This document shows, one piece after another, positions 11,216 through 21,650 of a stretch of DNA of 64,000 nt (positions are counted from its first letter, which is position 1; the number at the start of each line of letters is the position of its first letter). This stretch comes from Erythroxylum novogranatense. Its lineage: Eukaryota; Streptophyta; Magnoliopsida; Malpighiales; Erythroxylaceae. The position numbers were made by a program, and so were the translations under genes. Under the pieces are notes generated by a model. It had not been told where the DNA came from. It was given only the letters and a program-made list of their open reading frames with translations, and made no database searches. The stretch is taken from NCBI GenBank assembly GCA_029891385.1, contig CM057230.1, positions 33,435,402-33,499,401 of the forward strand, read 5' to 3'.

Positions 11216-13726
11216 TTGCTCCTTCAGTTTTATTGCTTTCTCCTCCAATCCGACCTTTGTTCACTGTTTTGCTCATATCTTTTCCATCCGACATCCGATT
11301 GAGTTGATTCTTGCGGCGTTGGATTCGTAAGACAATTCTCTACATTCTCATGGGAAATTTGTAATTTTATGAGATTAAATTAATGGTGATTAATTTAATC
11401 AAAGTGAGTCGGGAAATTTTCCGAGCATAGTTCAGTGTTTTGTGAAATTCGGGATCTGTAGAGATCCGATTGAAGCGATTCTTGAGGCGAAATAAAGATA
11501 AGACAAGGGGATACAAATCATATAAAGACATGAAATGTCAATTTTGCCCCTAAGACTTTTAATTTCTGAATTTAAGTTCGGATTAGGGTGAAATTTTTGG
11601 ATTGAGAACACCTGTGAGTAATTTGAGCATAACTTTTGATCTGGGAATCGAAGTGAGACGATTCTTATTTTGAATTAGACTAGAGACATAAGGATACAAT
11701 TGTTATGAAGACATCGAGTTTCAATTCTGGGATTAAGAATGTGAACTTTTGGACGGAAATAATCGTACATGGAAAATGTGTTAGAATATGGATATTTCCG
11801 AACTGTTTTGCGCATAACTTTTGATGTAGTGATCGGAATTGAGCACGGTCAGTGGCGTTGGATTCGTATGATTGAGAGGAACATTTCTTGAGAAGGAAGT
11901 TTTAACAAATTCCTTCAACTCGATAAAGTGAATCAAAGCGCAAGTAGTCATGACATAAAGTTACATGTGAGGGCATTTTGGTCTTTTGGACATCACTTAA
12001 TGACATGGCTCTAAACACCAAAGTGGATGTCGTTTTAAACAACATAAAGGCTGGAAGTTCACGTTTTTTCTAGAAAAAGGGAGAAAGAAGAAAGAAATAA
12101 GAAGAGAAAGATGAGAAGCTCTTTCGTATGGAGAAAGAAGAGGGAGAAAGTTTAGTTTTAATTTTTCTACTCAATTCTTAAGGCTTTTGGGATTTTTCCA
12201 AGAAGGAAAAGAGTGGAGAATGATGAGAGCTTCCTAAGGAACCAAGAAAATTCGAATTTGGTGGAGAAATGAGGTAAGGGAAAATTTTCAACTTTGAGAT
12301 TTTGTTGAATTTTTGATTGAGAAATATAGATAAGGATATGGGTTTGTGATTTATGAAGTTGGTTTTGATATTAATGCTTTAGGTTGGGTTTAATTTTGGA
12401 TGGAAATTTGTTTAAAGTTTAGGCTAAATTTTATGGTTGAGAATTTGGTGAATTTTTGGTGTAGAATGAAAGATAATAATATAGGTTTGTGGAATATGAA
12501 ATTAGTTTTGAGAAAATTGTGAATTATGGTATTGAATTTGGATAAATTGGTTTAGGTCAATTTTAAGATTTGGGGGTTTTTGACATTGAGGATATAGATA
12601 TTTTGGAATTAATGTGGATTGATGAATTGTGAGATTAATTTTGAAAATGAAGTTATTTATGAGATTGAATTTGGGTGTATTGGTTTAGGCCAATTTTGAA
12701 AATTGGAGATTTTCAAAATTGGAGATTGAAATAGCTTGGAATTATGATAATTATGAATTTCCGATAGTTAATTTTGAGACTTATGCAAATTTATGATGTG
12801 AAATTGAATGATTATGGCGAGGTCGATTTTAATTGAATGAAGGAAAGAAGCAATGATCAAATGGAGCTAGGATCAAGTTTTTCGCAATAATTGAGGTGGG
12901 TAGCATATTTATATTTTGATTTATAGGCAATATACTGAATTTTCAAAATGAAAGAAAGCAAAAGTTTGGATTTTGATAAATTATTGTTTGTAAATATTTG
13001 AAAATACTGAATTGATTAAAAGTTTGAAATTTTGAGTTCAAGGTTTTCGAAAAATTATTAAAAGTCGATTTGATAAATTGATAGAAATTTCGAAAATGCA
13101 TTTGTTGTGTATGCATTGATAATTATGCATATTGTTGCATTTATTGATTAATTGAATTAATTGAATTATATGATATGTGTGAATTTGTGAGATTGTTTTA
13201 AGTTGATGAAATAATGTTAGAAAAGTAAAATTTTGGAAAGTGCCTTGGGCAATTTGAATTTCCGTTTTCGATATGTGTTATGTGGGTTGGTAGGTCCTTT
13301 GGTGAGTCATTGTCTCTATGTGTATAGCCTTTTCCGGCTGCCCATTAGTGGCACGGAGCTCGATTCGGACTCCTCACGGCTACACTGGACCGCCATGCTT
13401 GGAAAGTGTAAGACGTTTCGTTTCACGATCGCACAGACCGCTTATGCGGGACATGCAAGACGCTCTGCTTGGACCTAGCTGCACCATTTCGATATGTTAT
13501 GTGTTTTCAATTTTGTCTCTGAATGTTGCATTCATGTTTATGAAAAATTCGAGAAGTTTGAAAAAAAAAAGAAAAGAGAAAAAGTGAGATTATTATGAAA
13601 AGTTTGAAATATATATATATATATATATAAAAGTTTGAGGAAATTGTTTGAAAAATTGTAAAGTTTGAAAAATTAGCCCTTTTGGCGAAAGATTATGAAA
13701 AAATGATTTCGGCTTATTTGTTAATT

Positions 13727-13783
13727 TATAAATGTGTTATCCACGAGCTTCCGAGCTCACCCCCCTTTCATCCCCATCTCCAG
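13727..13783 (+). promoter_or_regulatory. Conserved TATAAAT / hairpin / CTCCAG block, LARD 5' LTR
   Basis: TATAAAT (13727-13733), GTGTTATCCAC, hairpin GAGCT-TCCG-AGCTC (13745-13758), C-rich tract ACCCCCCTTTCATCCCC, then CTCCAG/G (ends 13783). TATA to the pyrimidine tract is about 30 bp, right for a plant core promoter. The tract plus CAG/G equally fits a 3' splice site paired with AGGTAAG at 12272. Confidence 0.45.
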
Positions 13784-14879
13784 GTTTCGAGCAGGAGATC
13801 GGATGAGAGAATGTGAAGACGTCAGTTTCGACATTTGAATACGTTAGCTTTTAAGTAATTTGGATCTTGAGTATGAATATGTTTATGACTTGACTTTGGA
13901 TAAGTTATTAGGATGAAAGAATGTGAAGACGTTTGATCCGATGTCTGCATCGTCTGTATTTTTGTGTGAATTGAGATTTGAAATGTTTGTAAATGGCTTA
14001 AAAAGCCATTAAGGATTTGTAAGGAATTAACTTATGATGCCTATGAAAATATTGAAATTGTACAAGAAATTGTGTTATGTAAGGATTTGAGTATAACATA
14101 TTTCGATTTACGGAATTGTATTATTCATGAATGGTTAATTAGAGTGAAATTGTCATTTATAAATGATGAGAATTGGATATTGCTTATAAATATGATGATC
14201 GTGATTTGGACATAGAAAATGAGATTGATGTTTTGATAGGTTGAGAATTATGGAAGTATTAGATTTAGGTTTGCGTTTTGCTGGTGTTTGAATTCCGGAC
14301 GGGAGAGTCCGATGATTTTGAGTGTGTTTGGGATTATAGAAGTGTTTTGAACCTTGCGCAGTTTGGGTTAGGATAAAGGCGGTAGTTATCTTTGAAATTT
14401 TTATAAAATCGGGTTAAAATGTAATTTGAGATTGGTATGAATTTATATAAGATTGTGTATGACTGTATGGATTGAAGATGACGTTGTATGTGATTGAGTA
14501 ACGAGAAAAGAAATGAGAATAAGAAAAAAAATATACCGAATTTTGGAACGTCTTAGGGTTTCCAACGCGACTATGATCATTCGATAAGTTTTCTTTGATT
14601 ATTGTTTCCGGATGTCGAATGTGTTCTGCTTGATTTCGTTTCGCTTCGAAATCTATTCGTTTGATTTGATTAGTTAAAATCTATTCGTTTGATTTGATTA
14701 GTTATTGCTTCCGCTTCCGATTCGCCTGCTTCGCCGATTCCGTTTTTGGCTTCCGCATTTTGTTTTCTATCCGATATTTCCGCTTCCTTCCGATCCAAAT
14801 TTTCGCTTCCTTCGCTTCCGCGTTTGCTTTTTTGATTCTGCGTATGTAGTTGGGTTCCGGTAACGGGATCCAACATTTA

Positions 14880-14891
14880 TGGTATCAGAGC
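14880..14891 (+). other. Fossil PBS inside LARD LTR
   Basis: TGGTATCAGAGC preceded by GGGATCCAACATTTA, i.e. a complete LTR end plus PBS, but lying 80 bp inside the present LTR. The 3' LTR keeps it too (20015-20025, TGGTATCGAGC), so it is part of the LTR and is copied with it. Confidence 0.75.
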
Positions 14892-14970
14892 AAGAAGAGT
14901 TTATAAGGAATCATGCGTTCGTATGAGAGAATCTGTATGCATAGTTGGATTTCAGAAACGGGATCCAACA

Positions 14971-15568
14971 TTTTTGGTATCAGAGCCCAGTAATATGATC
15001 TTACTTGGGCGTATGTGTATGAGTAAGAAATTGAAAGAGTTTGTAAGGTTATATAGTAAATGTGATTTTGATGCGAAAGTCATTTTCATGAATTTGTGTG
15101 ATTATGTGATTTGGGTGTTAAGAATACGATTGATTAGAAACATGTGATTGTGGAACCTAAGATTTGAATTTCGTGATGAATTGGGAGAAATTGATATAGC
15201 TTATACTTATGTGAGATGAAAGAATGACCATTGGAAAGATGAAATGATGGTTGAACCATATTAGGATTCCTTAAGAATGGACCATTGACCTGTGTCCATA
15301 TTTGAAGAAATAATGAGTTATAGACCTAGTAAGTTGATATGATACGAGTGGTATGTGATTTAAGGAAGTGAAGTATTGTGAAGAGATTGAGAGTACGTAT
15401 GATGACTCAATTAGATAAGAGAAAGTGATTGATTATGAGTTTGGAAAGAAATTAGTGAGAAAGTCCTTGATGATCTTTGTTTAAAAAGAAATTTATGCAA
15501 GAATGAGTTGCTTGGAGTTTAAGTAAATATGAATTTCGATGACGAAATTCTTTTAAGAGGGGGAGAAA
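14971..15568 (+). other. LARD internal domain: PBS, non-coding spacer, PPT
   Basis: The interior opens with TTTT and the PBS TGGTATCAGAGC (14975-14986) and closes with the polypurine tract AAGAGGGGGAGAAA (15555-15568) abutting TGTTGG. Between them is about 570 bp of A+T-rich sequence without a gag or pol match. A 74-codon frame starting at 14923 crosses the LTR border and looks like chance. The end of the interior (AATTTCGATGACGAAATTC, near 15532) matches the sequence before B's PPT in sense direction, so LARD and B share their 3' internal edge. Confidence 0.85.
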
Positions 15569-18500
15569 TGTTGGACCCCGAACCTTGAGTGACAATTTGA
15601 TTTAGTAATATGAATGATCAAGTGGATGAGTTGATTTAATTAGAGTTGAAAAACAAGAATTAAAAAGAAAAAGTGTGAAAATTTGAAGAAATTAAAAAGT
15701 TTGACTTTCTGGAGAGAGAATGTTTGACTTTGAGAGTTCACTTTTGTTTGAGGCAAAATTTGATAAAATGATCTACATGAAACTTGTAGATTATGTTAAG
15801 AGCTTTTTGTAGACATAAAGTTTGCAATTTTTCGATATTGGGAGTAAAAGTTATGTTCAGTCAAAGTTTACGTTTGATAAGGTTGACTTTTGACTTTAAG
15901 TATGGTTGAAACTTTGACTGAGAAATTAACCTAGTTAGAGGTTATTTTAGCCTTGATGTTCTTCATGAAAATTGAAGGGTTTGTTTTGATCTTTAATTCG
16001 ATATAAAGTATGCAATTTTTCAATCTCGGAGTAATAAGTTATGATTTTTACAAGTTTGTATAGAAGATAGTATCTTTGACCGAAAAATGGACTTCCGAAG
16101 GAGTCGAATTGAGTTTTATGTCCTTCGTGAAAGATGTAGAGCTTTCTTCAAGCTTTCTATAGAGACTAAGTTTGTCAAAATCGGAGTTCGGGATTAAAAG
16201 TTATGAATTTTGGAAGTTTAGAGGAAAAAAACAAAAAAAAAAAAGAGGAAAATGATTTATCCCCGTCACTAGGGCGACGCGTATCGCCATAGCGATGGCG
16301 AACGTTCAGCGCCGCCGTCGCTACGGCGACGCAGATCGCCAGAGCGATGGTGAACATTTTGGCTCGCGTCGCTAGGGCGACGTCCGCGTCGCCGTAGTGA
16401 CCGTGCCCTATCCTCGCCCTAATACGACGTCGTTTTGCTCCTTCAGTTTTCTTGCTTCCTCCTTCAATCCGACCTTTGTTCACTGTTTTGCTCATATCTT
16501 TTCCGTCCGACATCCGATTGAGTTGATTCTTGCGGCGTTGGATTCGTAAGACAATTCTCTACATTCTCATGGGAAATTTGTAATTTTATGAGATTAAATT
16601 AATGGTGATTAATTTAATCAAAGTGAGTCGGGAAATTTTCCGAGCATAGTTCAGTGTTTTGTGAAATTCGGGATCTGTAGAGATCCGATTGAAGCGATTC
16701 TTGAGGCGAAATAAAGATAAGACAAGGGGATACAAATCATATGAAGACATGAAATGTCAATTTTGCCCCTAAGACTTTTAATTTCTGAATTTAAGTTCGG
16801 ATTAGGGTGAAATTTTTGGATTGAGAACACCTGTGAGTAATTTGAGCATAACTTTTGATCTGGGAATCGAAGTGAGACGATTCTTGTTTTGAATTAGACT
16901 AGAGACATAAGGCTACAATTGTTATGAAGACATCGAGTTTCAATTCTGGGATTAAGAATGTGAACTTTTGGACGGAAATAATCGTACATAGAAAATGTGT
17001 TAGAATATGGATATTTCCGAACTGTTTTGCGCATAACTTTTGATGTAGTGATCGGAATTGAGCACGGTCAGTGGCGTTGGATTCGTATGATTGAGAGGAA
17101 CATTTATTGAGAAGGAAGTTTTAACAAATTCCTTCAAATCAATAGTGCAAATCAAAACCGCAAGTAGTCATGACATAAAGTTACATGTGAGGGGCATTTT
17201 GGTCTTTTTGGACATCACTTAATGACATGGCTCTAAACACCAAAGTGGATGTCGTTTTAAACAACATAAAGGCTGGAAGTTCACGTTTTTTCTAGAAAAA
17301 GGGAGAAAGAAGAAAGAAATAAGAAGAGAAAGATGAGAAGCTCTTTCGTATGGAGAAAGAAGAGGGAGAAAGTTTAGTTTTAATTTTTCTACTCAATTCT
17401 TAAGGCTTTTGGGATTTTTCCAAGAAGGAAAAGAGTGGAGAATGATGAGAGCTTCCTAAGGAACCAAGAAAATTCGAATTTGGTGGAGAAATGAGGTAAG
17501 GGAAAATTTTCAACTTTGAGATTTTGTTGAATTTTTGATTGAGAAATATAGATAAGGATATGGGTTTGTGATTTATGAAGTTGGTTTTGATATTAATGCT
17601 TTAGGTTGGGGTTAATTTTGGATGGAAATTTGTTTAAAGTTTAGGCTAAATTTTATGGTTGAGAATTTGGTGAATTTTTGGTGTAGAATGAAAGATAATA
17701 ATATAGGTTTGTGGAATATGAAATTAGTTTTGAGAAAATTGTGAATTATGGTATTGAATTTGGATAAATTGGTTTAGGTCAATTTTAAGATTTGGGGGTT
17801 TTTGACATTGAGGATCTAGATATTTTGGAATTAATGTGGATTGATGAATTGTGAGATTAATTTTGAAAATGAAGTTATTTATGAGATTGAATTTGGGTGT
17901 ATTGGTTTAGGCCAATTTTGAAAATTGGAGATTTTCAAAATTGGAGATTGAAATAGCTTGGAATTATGATAATTATGAATTTCCGATAGTTAATTTTGAG
18001 ACTTATGCAAATTTATGATGTGAAATTGAATGATTATGGTGTAGGTCGATTTTAATTGAATGAAGGAAAGAAGCAATGATCAAATTGGAGCTAGGATCAA
18101 GTTTCTGGCAATAATTCGAGGTGGGTAGCATATTTATATTTTGACTTATAGGCAATATACGAATTTTCAAAAATGAAAGAAAGCAAAAGTTTGGATTTTG
18201 ATAAATTATTGTTTGTAAATGTTTGAAAATACGAATTGATTAAAAGTTTGAAATTTTGAGTTCCGAAGGTTTTCTGAAAAATTATTAAAAGCTGATTTGA
18301 TAAATTGATAGAAATTTCTGAAAATGCATTTGTTGTGTATGCATTGATAATTATGCATATTATTGCATTTATTGATTAATTGAACTAATTGAATTATATG
18401 ATATGTGTGAATTTGTGAGATTGTTTTAAGTTGATGAAATAATGTTAGAAAAGTAAAATTTTGGAAAGTGCCTTCGGGCAATTTGAATTTCCGTTTTCGA

Positions 18501-20098
18501 TATGTGTTATGTGGGTTCGGTAGGTCCTTTGGTGAGTCAGCGCTGTCTCTATGTGTATAGCCTTTTCCCGGCTGCCCGCTAGTGGCACGGAGCTCCGATT
18601 CGGACTCCTTCACGGCTACTACTGGACCGCTATATGCGGAAAGTGTAAGACGTTTCGCATTCACGATCAGACAGACCGCTCATGGGGGCATGCAAGACGC
18701 TCGCTTGGACCTAGCTGACCATTTCGATATGTTATGTGTTTTCAATTTTGTCTCTGAATGTTGCATTCATGTTTATGAAAAATTCGAGAAGTTTGAAAAA
18801 AAAAGAGAGAAAAAGTGAGATTATTATGAAAAGTTTGAAAATATATATATATAAAAAAGGTTTGAGGAAATTGTTTGAAAGATTGTAAAGTTTGAAAAAT
18901 TAGCCCTTTTGGCGAAAGATTATGAAAAAATGATTTCGGCTTATTTGTCAATTTATAAATGTGTTATCCACGAGCTTCCGAGCTCACCCCCCCCCCCTTT
19001 CATCCCCATCTCCGGTTTGAGCAGGAGATAGGATGAAAGAATGTGAAGACGTTTGATCCGATGTCGCATCGCCTCGTATTTTGTGTGAATTGAGATTTGA
19101 AATGTTTGTAAATGGCTTAAAAAGCCATTAAGGATTTGTAAGGAATTAACTTATGATGCCTATGAAAATATTGAAATTGTACAAGAAATTGTGTTATAGA
19201 AGGGATTTGAGTATAACATATTTCGATTTCTGGAATTGTATTATTCATGAATGGTTAATTAGAGTGAAATTGTCATTTATAAATGATGAGAATTGGATAT
19301 TGCTTATAAATATGATGATCGTGATTTGGACATAGAAAATGAGATTGATGTGTTGATAGGTTGAGAATTATGGAAGTATTAGATTTAGGTTTGCGTTTTC
19401 TTTGGTGTTCAATTAGGACGGAGAGTCCGATGATTTTGAATTGTGTTTGGGATTATAGAAGTGTTTTTGAACCCTTGCAGGTTTGGGTTAGGATAAAGGT
19501 AGCCGTTATGCTGCCGAAATTTCGATAAAATCGGGGTTAAAAATGTAATTTGAGATTGGTATGAATTTATATAAGATTGTGTATGACTGTATGGATTGAA
19601 GATGACGTTGTATGTGATTGAGTAACGAGAAAAGAAATGAGAATAAGAAAAAAAAAATATACCGAATTTTGGAACGTCTTAGGGTTTCCAACGCGACTAT
19701 GATCATTCGATAAGTTTTCTTTGATTATTGTTTCCGGATGTCGGATGCGTTCTGCTTGATTTCGTTTCGCTTCGAAATCTATTCGTTTGATTTGATTAGT
19801 TAAAATCTATTCGTTTGATTTGATTAGTTATTGCTTCCGCTTTCCGATTCGCTTCCGTTTCGCTTCGGATTCCGTTTTTGGCTTTCGCATTTTGTTTTCT
19901 ATCCGATATTTCCGTTTCCCTTCCGATCCGAAATTTTCGTTTCCCTTCGTTTCCATTTGCTTCGTTTTCCGTTCTGCGTATGTAGTTGGGTTCCGATAAC
20001 GGATCCAACATTTATGGTATCGAGCGAAGAGTTTATAAGGAATCATGCGTCAGATGAGAGAATCAGATGCATAGTTGGATTTCGAAACGGATCCAACA
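15569..20098 (+). repeat. 3' LTR of LARD (4.53 kb)
   Basis: Direct copy of 10349-14970, nearly colinear. It lacks 110 bp present in the 5' LTR (13801-13910 or equivalent). Many remaining differences are one-base indels at CTG/CAG. It carries the same elements: modules (15770-16210), G+C cassette (16262-16434), donor-like AGGTAAG (17494-17500), TATA/hairpin block (18954-19015), and the fossil PBS (20015-20025). It ends GGATCCAACA at 20098. Confidence 0.9.
18954..19015 (+). promoter_or_regulatory. Conserved TATAAAT / hairpin block, LARD 3' LTR
   Basis: Copy of 13727-13783: TATAAAT (18954-18960), hairpin GAGCT-TCCG-AGCTC (18972-18985), a longer C run, and CTCCGG where the 5' LTR has CTCCAGG. 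The loss of A from CAG removes the AG of the possible splice site, if real. Confidence 0.4.
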
Positions 20099-20103
20099 CA
20101 TTT
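20099..20103. repeat. TSD of LARD, right copy (CATTT)
   Basis: Matches 10344-10348. Element B's internal sequence resumes here with TTTCTCCCCTT, the complement of its PPT. Confidence 0.9.
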
Positions 20104-21650
20104 CTCCCCTTAAGAAATTTCGTCCTCGAAATTTTTACGAAGTCATTGAAGAGTGTGGATACTTCTCCTTCATTGCATCCAAAGGTTCCCGTCGCCTCTT
20201 CAATCGCATGATTCCTCCACGGGACCTTGACTAGCTTGATTGTCTTGTTCTCGAGGATCTTATCCTTGCTATCCGAATTGCCACAGTCTTTCTTCATAAC
20301 TCAAATCATCGCTCAATTTGAACTTCCGAGGTCCGAATGATGTGAGAAGGATCGATCTGCCTCCTCAAAGATCGAGACATGGAACACATCATGAATCTGC
20401 GACAATTCGACGGCAATGCTAACCTATAGGCCAACGCCCAATCCTCTCAATACTTCATACGGACCCACATACCAAGGGCTTAACTTCCCTTCTTCATCAA
20501 TCTCATAACTCCTTCCATGGAGACGTCTTGAGGAACACCTTGTCACCCATCGTGATATTCCATTTCTTTTACATTAGCATCGGCATAGCTTTTCATTATG
20601 TCTGGGCGGCCTTAAGTCGCTGTTTGATTACCTCAACTTTCTCAACTGTCATCTGGACCAACTCTGGTCCCACTAGCTTCCTCTCACCTTCCTCATCCCA
20701 GCATATCGGAGTCCTGCATCTTCTATCATAAAGGGCTTCATAAGGAGCCATCTGTATGCTCGAATGGTACGAATTGTTGTAAGCAAATTCGACCAATGGC
20801 AAATGATCATCCCATGCTCCTCTGAAGTCCATGACACATGCTCTAAGCATCCCCTCTAGAGTCTAGATTGTCCTCTCAGACTGACCATCTGTCTGAGGAT
20901 GAAACGCCGTACTGAAATTCAGCCTAGTTCCTAATGCCTCCTGCAGACTTCCCCAAAATCTCGATGTGAATCGTGGATCCCTGTCGGATATTATAGAATC
21001 TGGAACTCCATGCAACCTTACCACTTCATCAATATACTTCCTGGCTAAGACTTGCAATGAATCTGCTTGTTTGATCGCCGAAAATGGGCTGACTTGGTTA
21101 ACCGATCAACTATAACCCAAATGGCATCATGCTTCTTCTTGGTCCTAGGCAAACCCATCGAAAATCCATCGTGATCCTTTGCCACTTCCATTCAGAATAG
21201 ACAATGGCCTTAGCATGCTGAAGGTGCACGGTGTTCACCTTGACCTGTGACACACTAGACATCCGCTCACATATTCAGCCACGCCCTCTTCATGCCTTTC
21301 CACCGTAAATGTTCCTTCAAATCTCTGTACATTACGGTGCTACAGGTGCATGGAATAAGGCACATTGTGTGCCTCATCCATGATTTCATCCTTAATCGCT
21401 TTATCATTCAAATACACAACCTGCTTCCACTACCATTAGCCCATCATTCCTTACTTGCACTTCGATCGCTACCATGTTGAATTTCATCTCTCAACTTACT
21501 TAATTTCGTATCTGCTCCTGCAACTCCTTGACCTTCTCCCTAAGGATAGGTCTCACTCAATTGAGCAATAACACCATCCGATTCATTACGCTTAAATCGA
21601 TCTTCAACTTGGCCATCTGCTCCAACAGAGGCAAGTAAACCGATTGCACA
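20104..21650 (-). pseudogene. pol: Element B integrase and chromodomain, broken
   Basis: Integrase inserts the cDNA; the C-terminal chromodomain steers it to marked chromatin. Sense order: GKANVVADALS-like RNase H end and HHCC region (degraded, 21240-21650); core with [12 protein letters not shown] (second Asp) and [14 protein letters not shown] (Glu) in 20863-21057; then a TAG stop at 20863-20865 where CAG is expected; then FAYNNSYHSSIQMAPYEALY and RRCRTPICWDE (20596-20850); after frameshifts, NKTIKLVKVPWRNH and EEAT (about 20180-20260), the C-terminal half of a group II chromodomain. The chromodomain tail is frameshifted. The region 20300-20590 holds the integrase C-terminus in pieces. Confidence 0.85.

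Larger units (their letters stand above)
10349..14970 (+). repeat. 5' LTR of LARD (4.62 kb)
   Basis: Order in sense: TGTTGG start; three AAAGTTATGA modules (10551-10980); G+C-rich cassette (11041-11215); further ~180-bp modules starting near 11270, 11450, 11630 and 11815; GAACCAAGAAA then donor-like AGGTAAG (12272-12278); A+T-rich intron-like stretch; GAGGTGGGTA with ATATTTATATT (about 12893); GGCTGCCCATTAGTGGCACG-type stretch (13338); TATA/hairpin/CTCCAG block (13727-13783); CGGAC hairpin (14296-14311); C+T/G pyrimidine-rich tail (14650-14840); internal fossil PBS (14880-14891). An (AT)n run is at 13611-13629. A 21-bp direct repeat at 13801 and 13911 marks where the 3' LTR lacks 110 bp. No coding gene is seen. 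Confidence 0.9.
10349..20098 (+). mobile_element. Non-autonomous LARD-like LTR element (9.75 kb)
   Basis: Two long direct repeats (10349-14970 and 15569-20098) bracket a 598-bp interior with a PBS directly after the 5' LTR and a purine tract directly before the 3' LTR. No gag or pol is encoded, so mobility must have used proteins of another element. TSD CATTT is perfect. LTR ends are inverted: TGTTGGACCCCG at the start and GGGATCCAACA at the end. S2 (34680-39262) is a related LTR and could be from an autonomous or sister family. The interior is much shorter than in the LARDs described from grasses, so the label is by analogy. Confidence 0.9.

Noticed and set aside
10998..16513. 98- and 112-codon minus-strand frames with Arg/Ala-rich repeats (10998-11294, 16175-16513)
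   Set aside because: Translations of the G+C cassette, antisense to the LARD; no domain.
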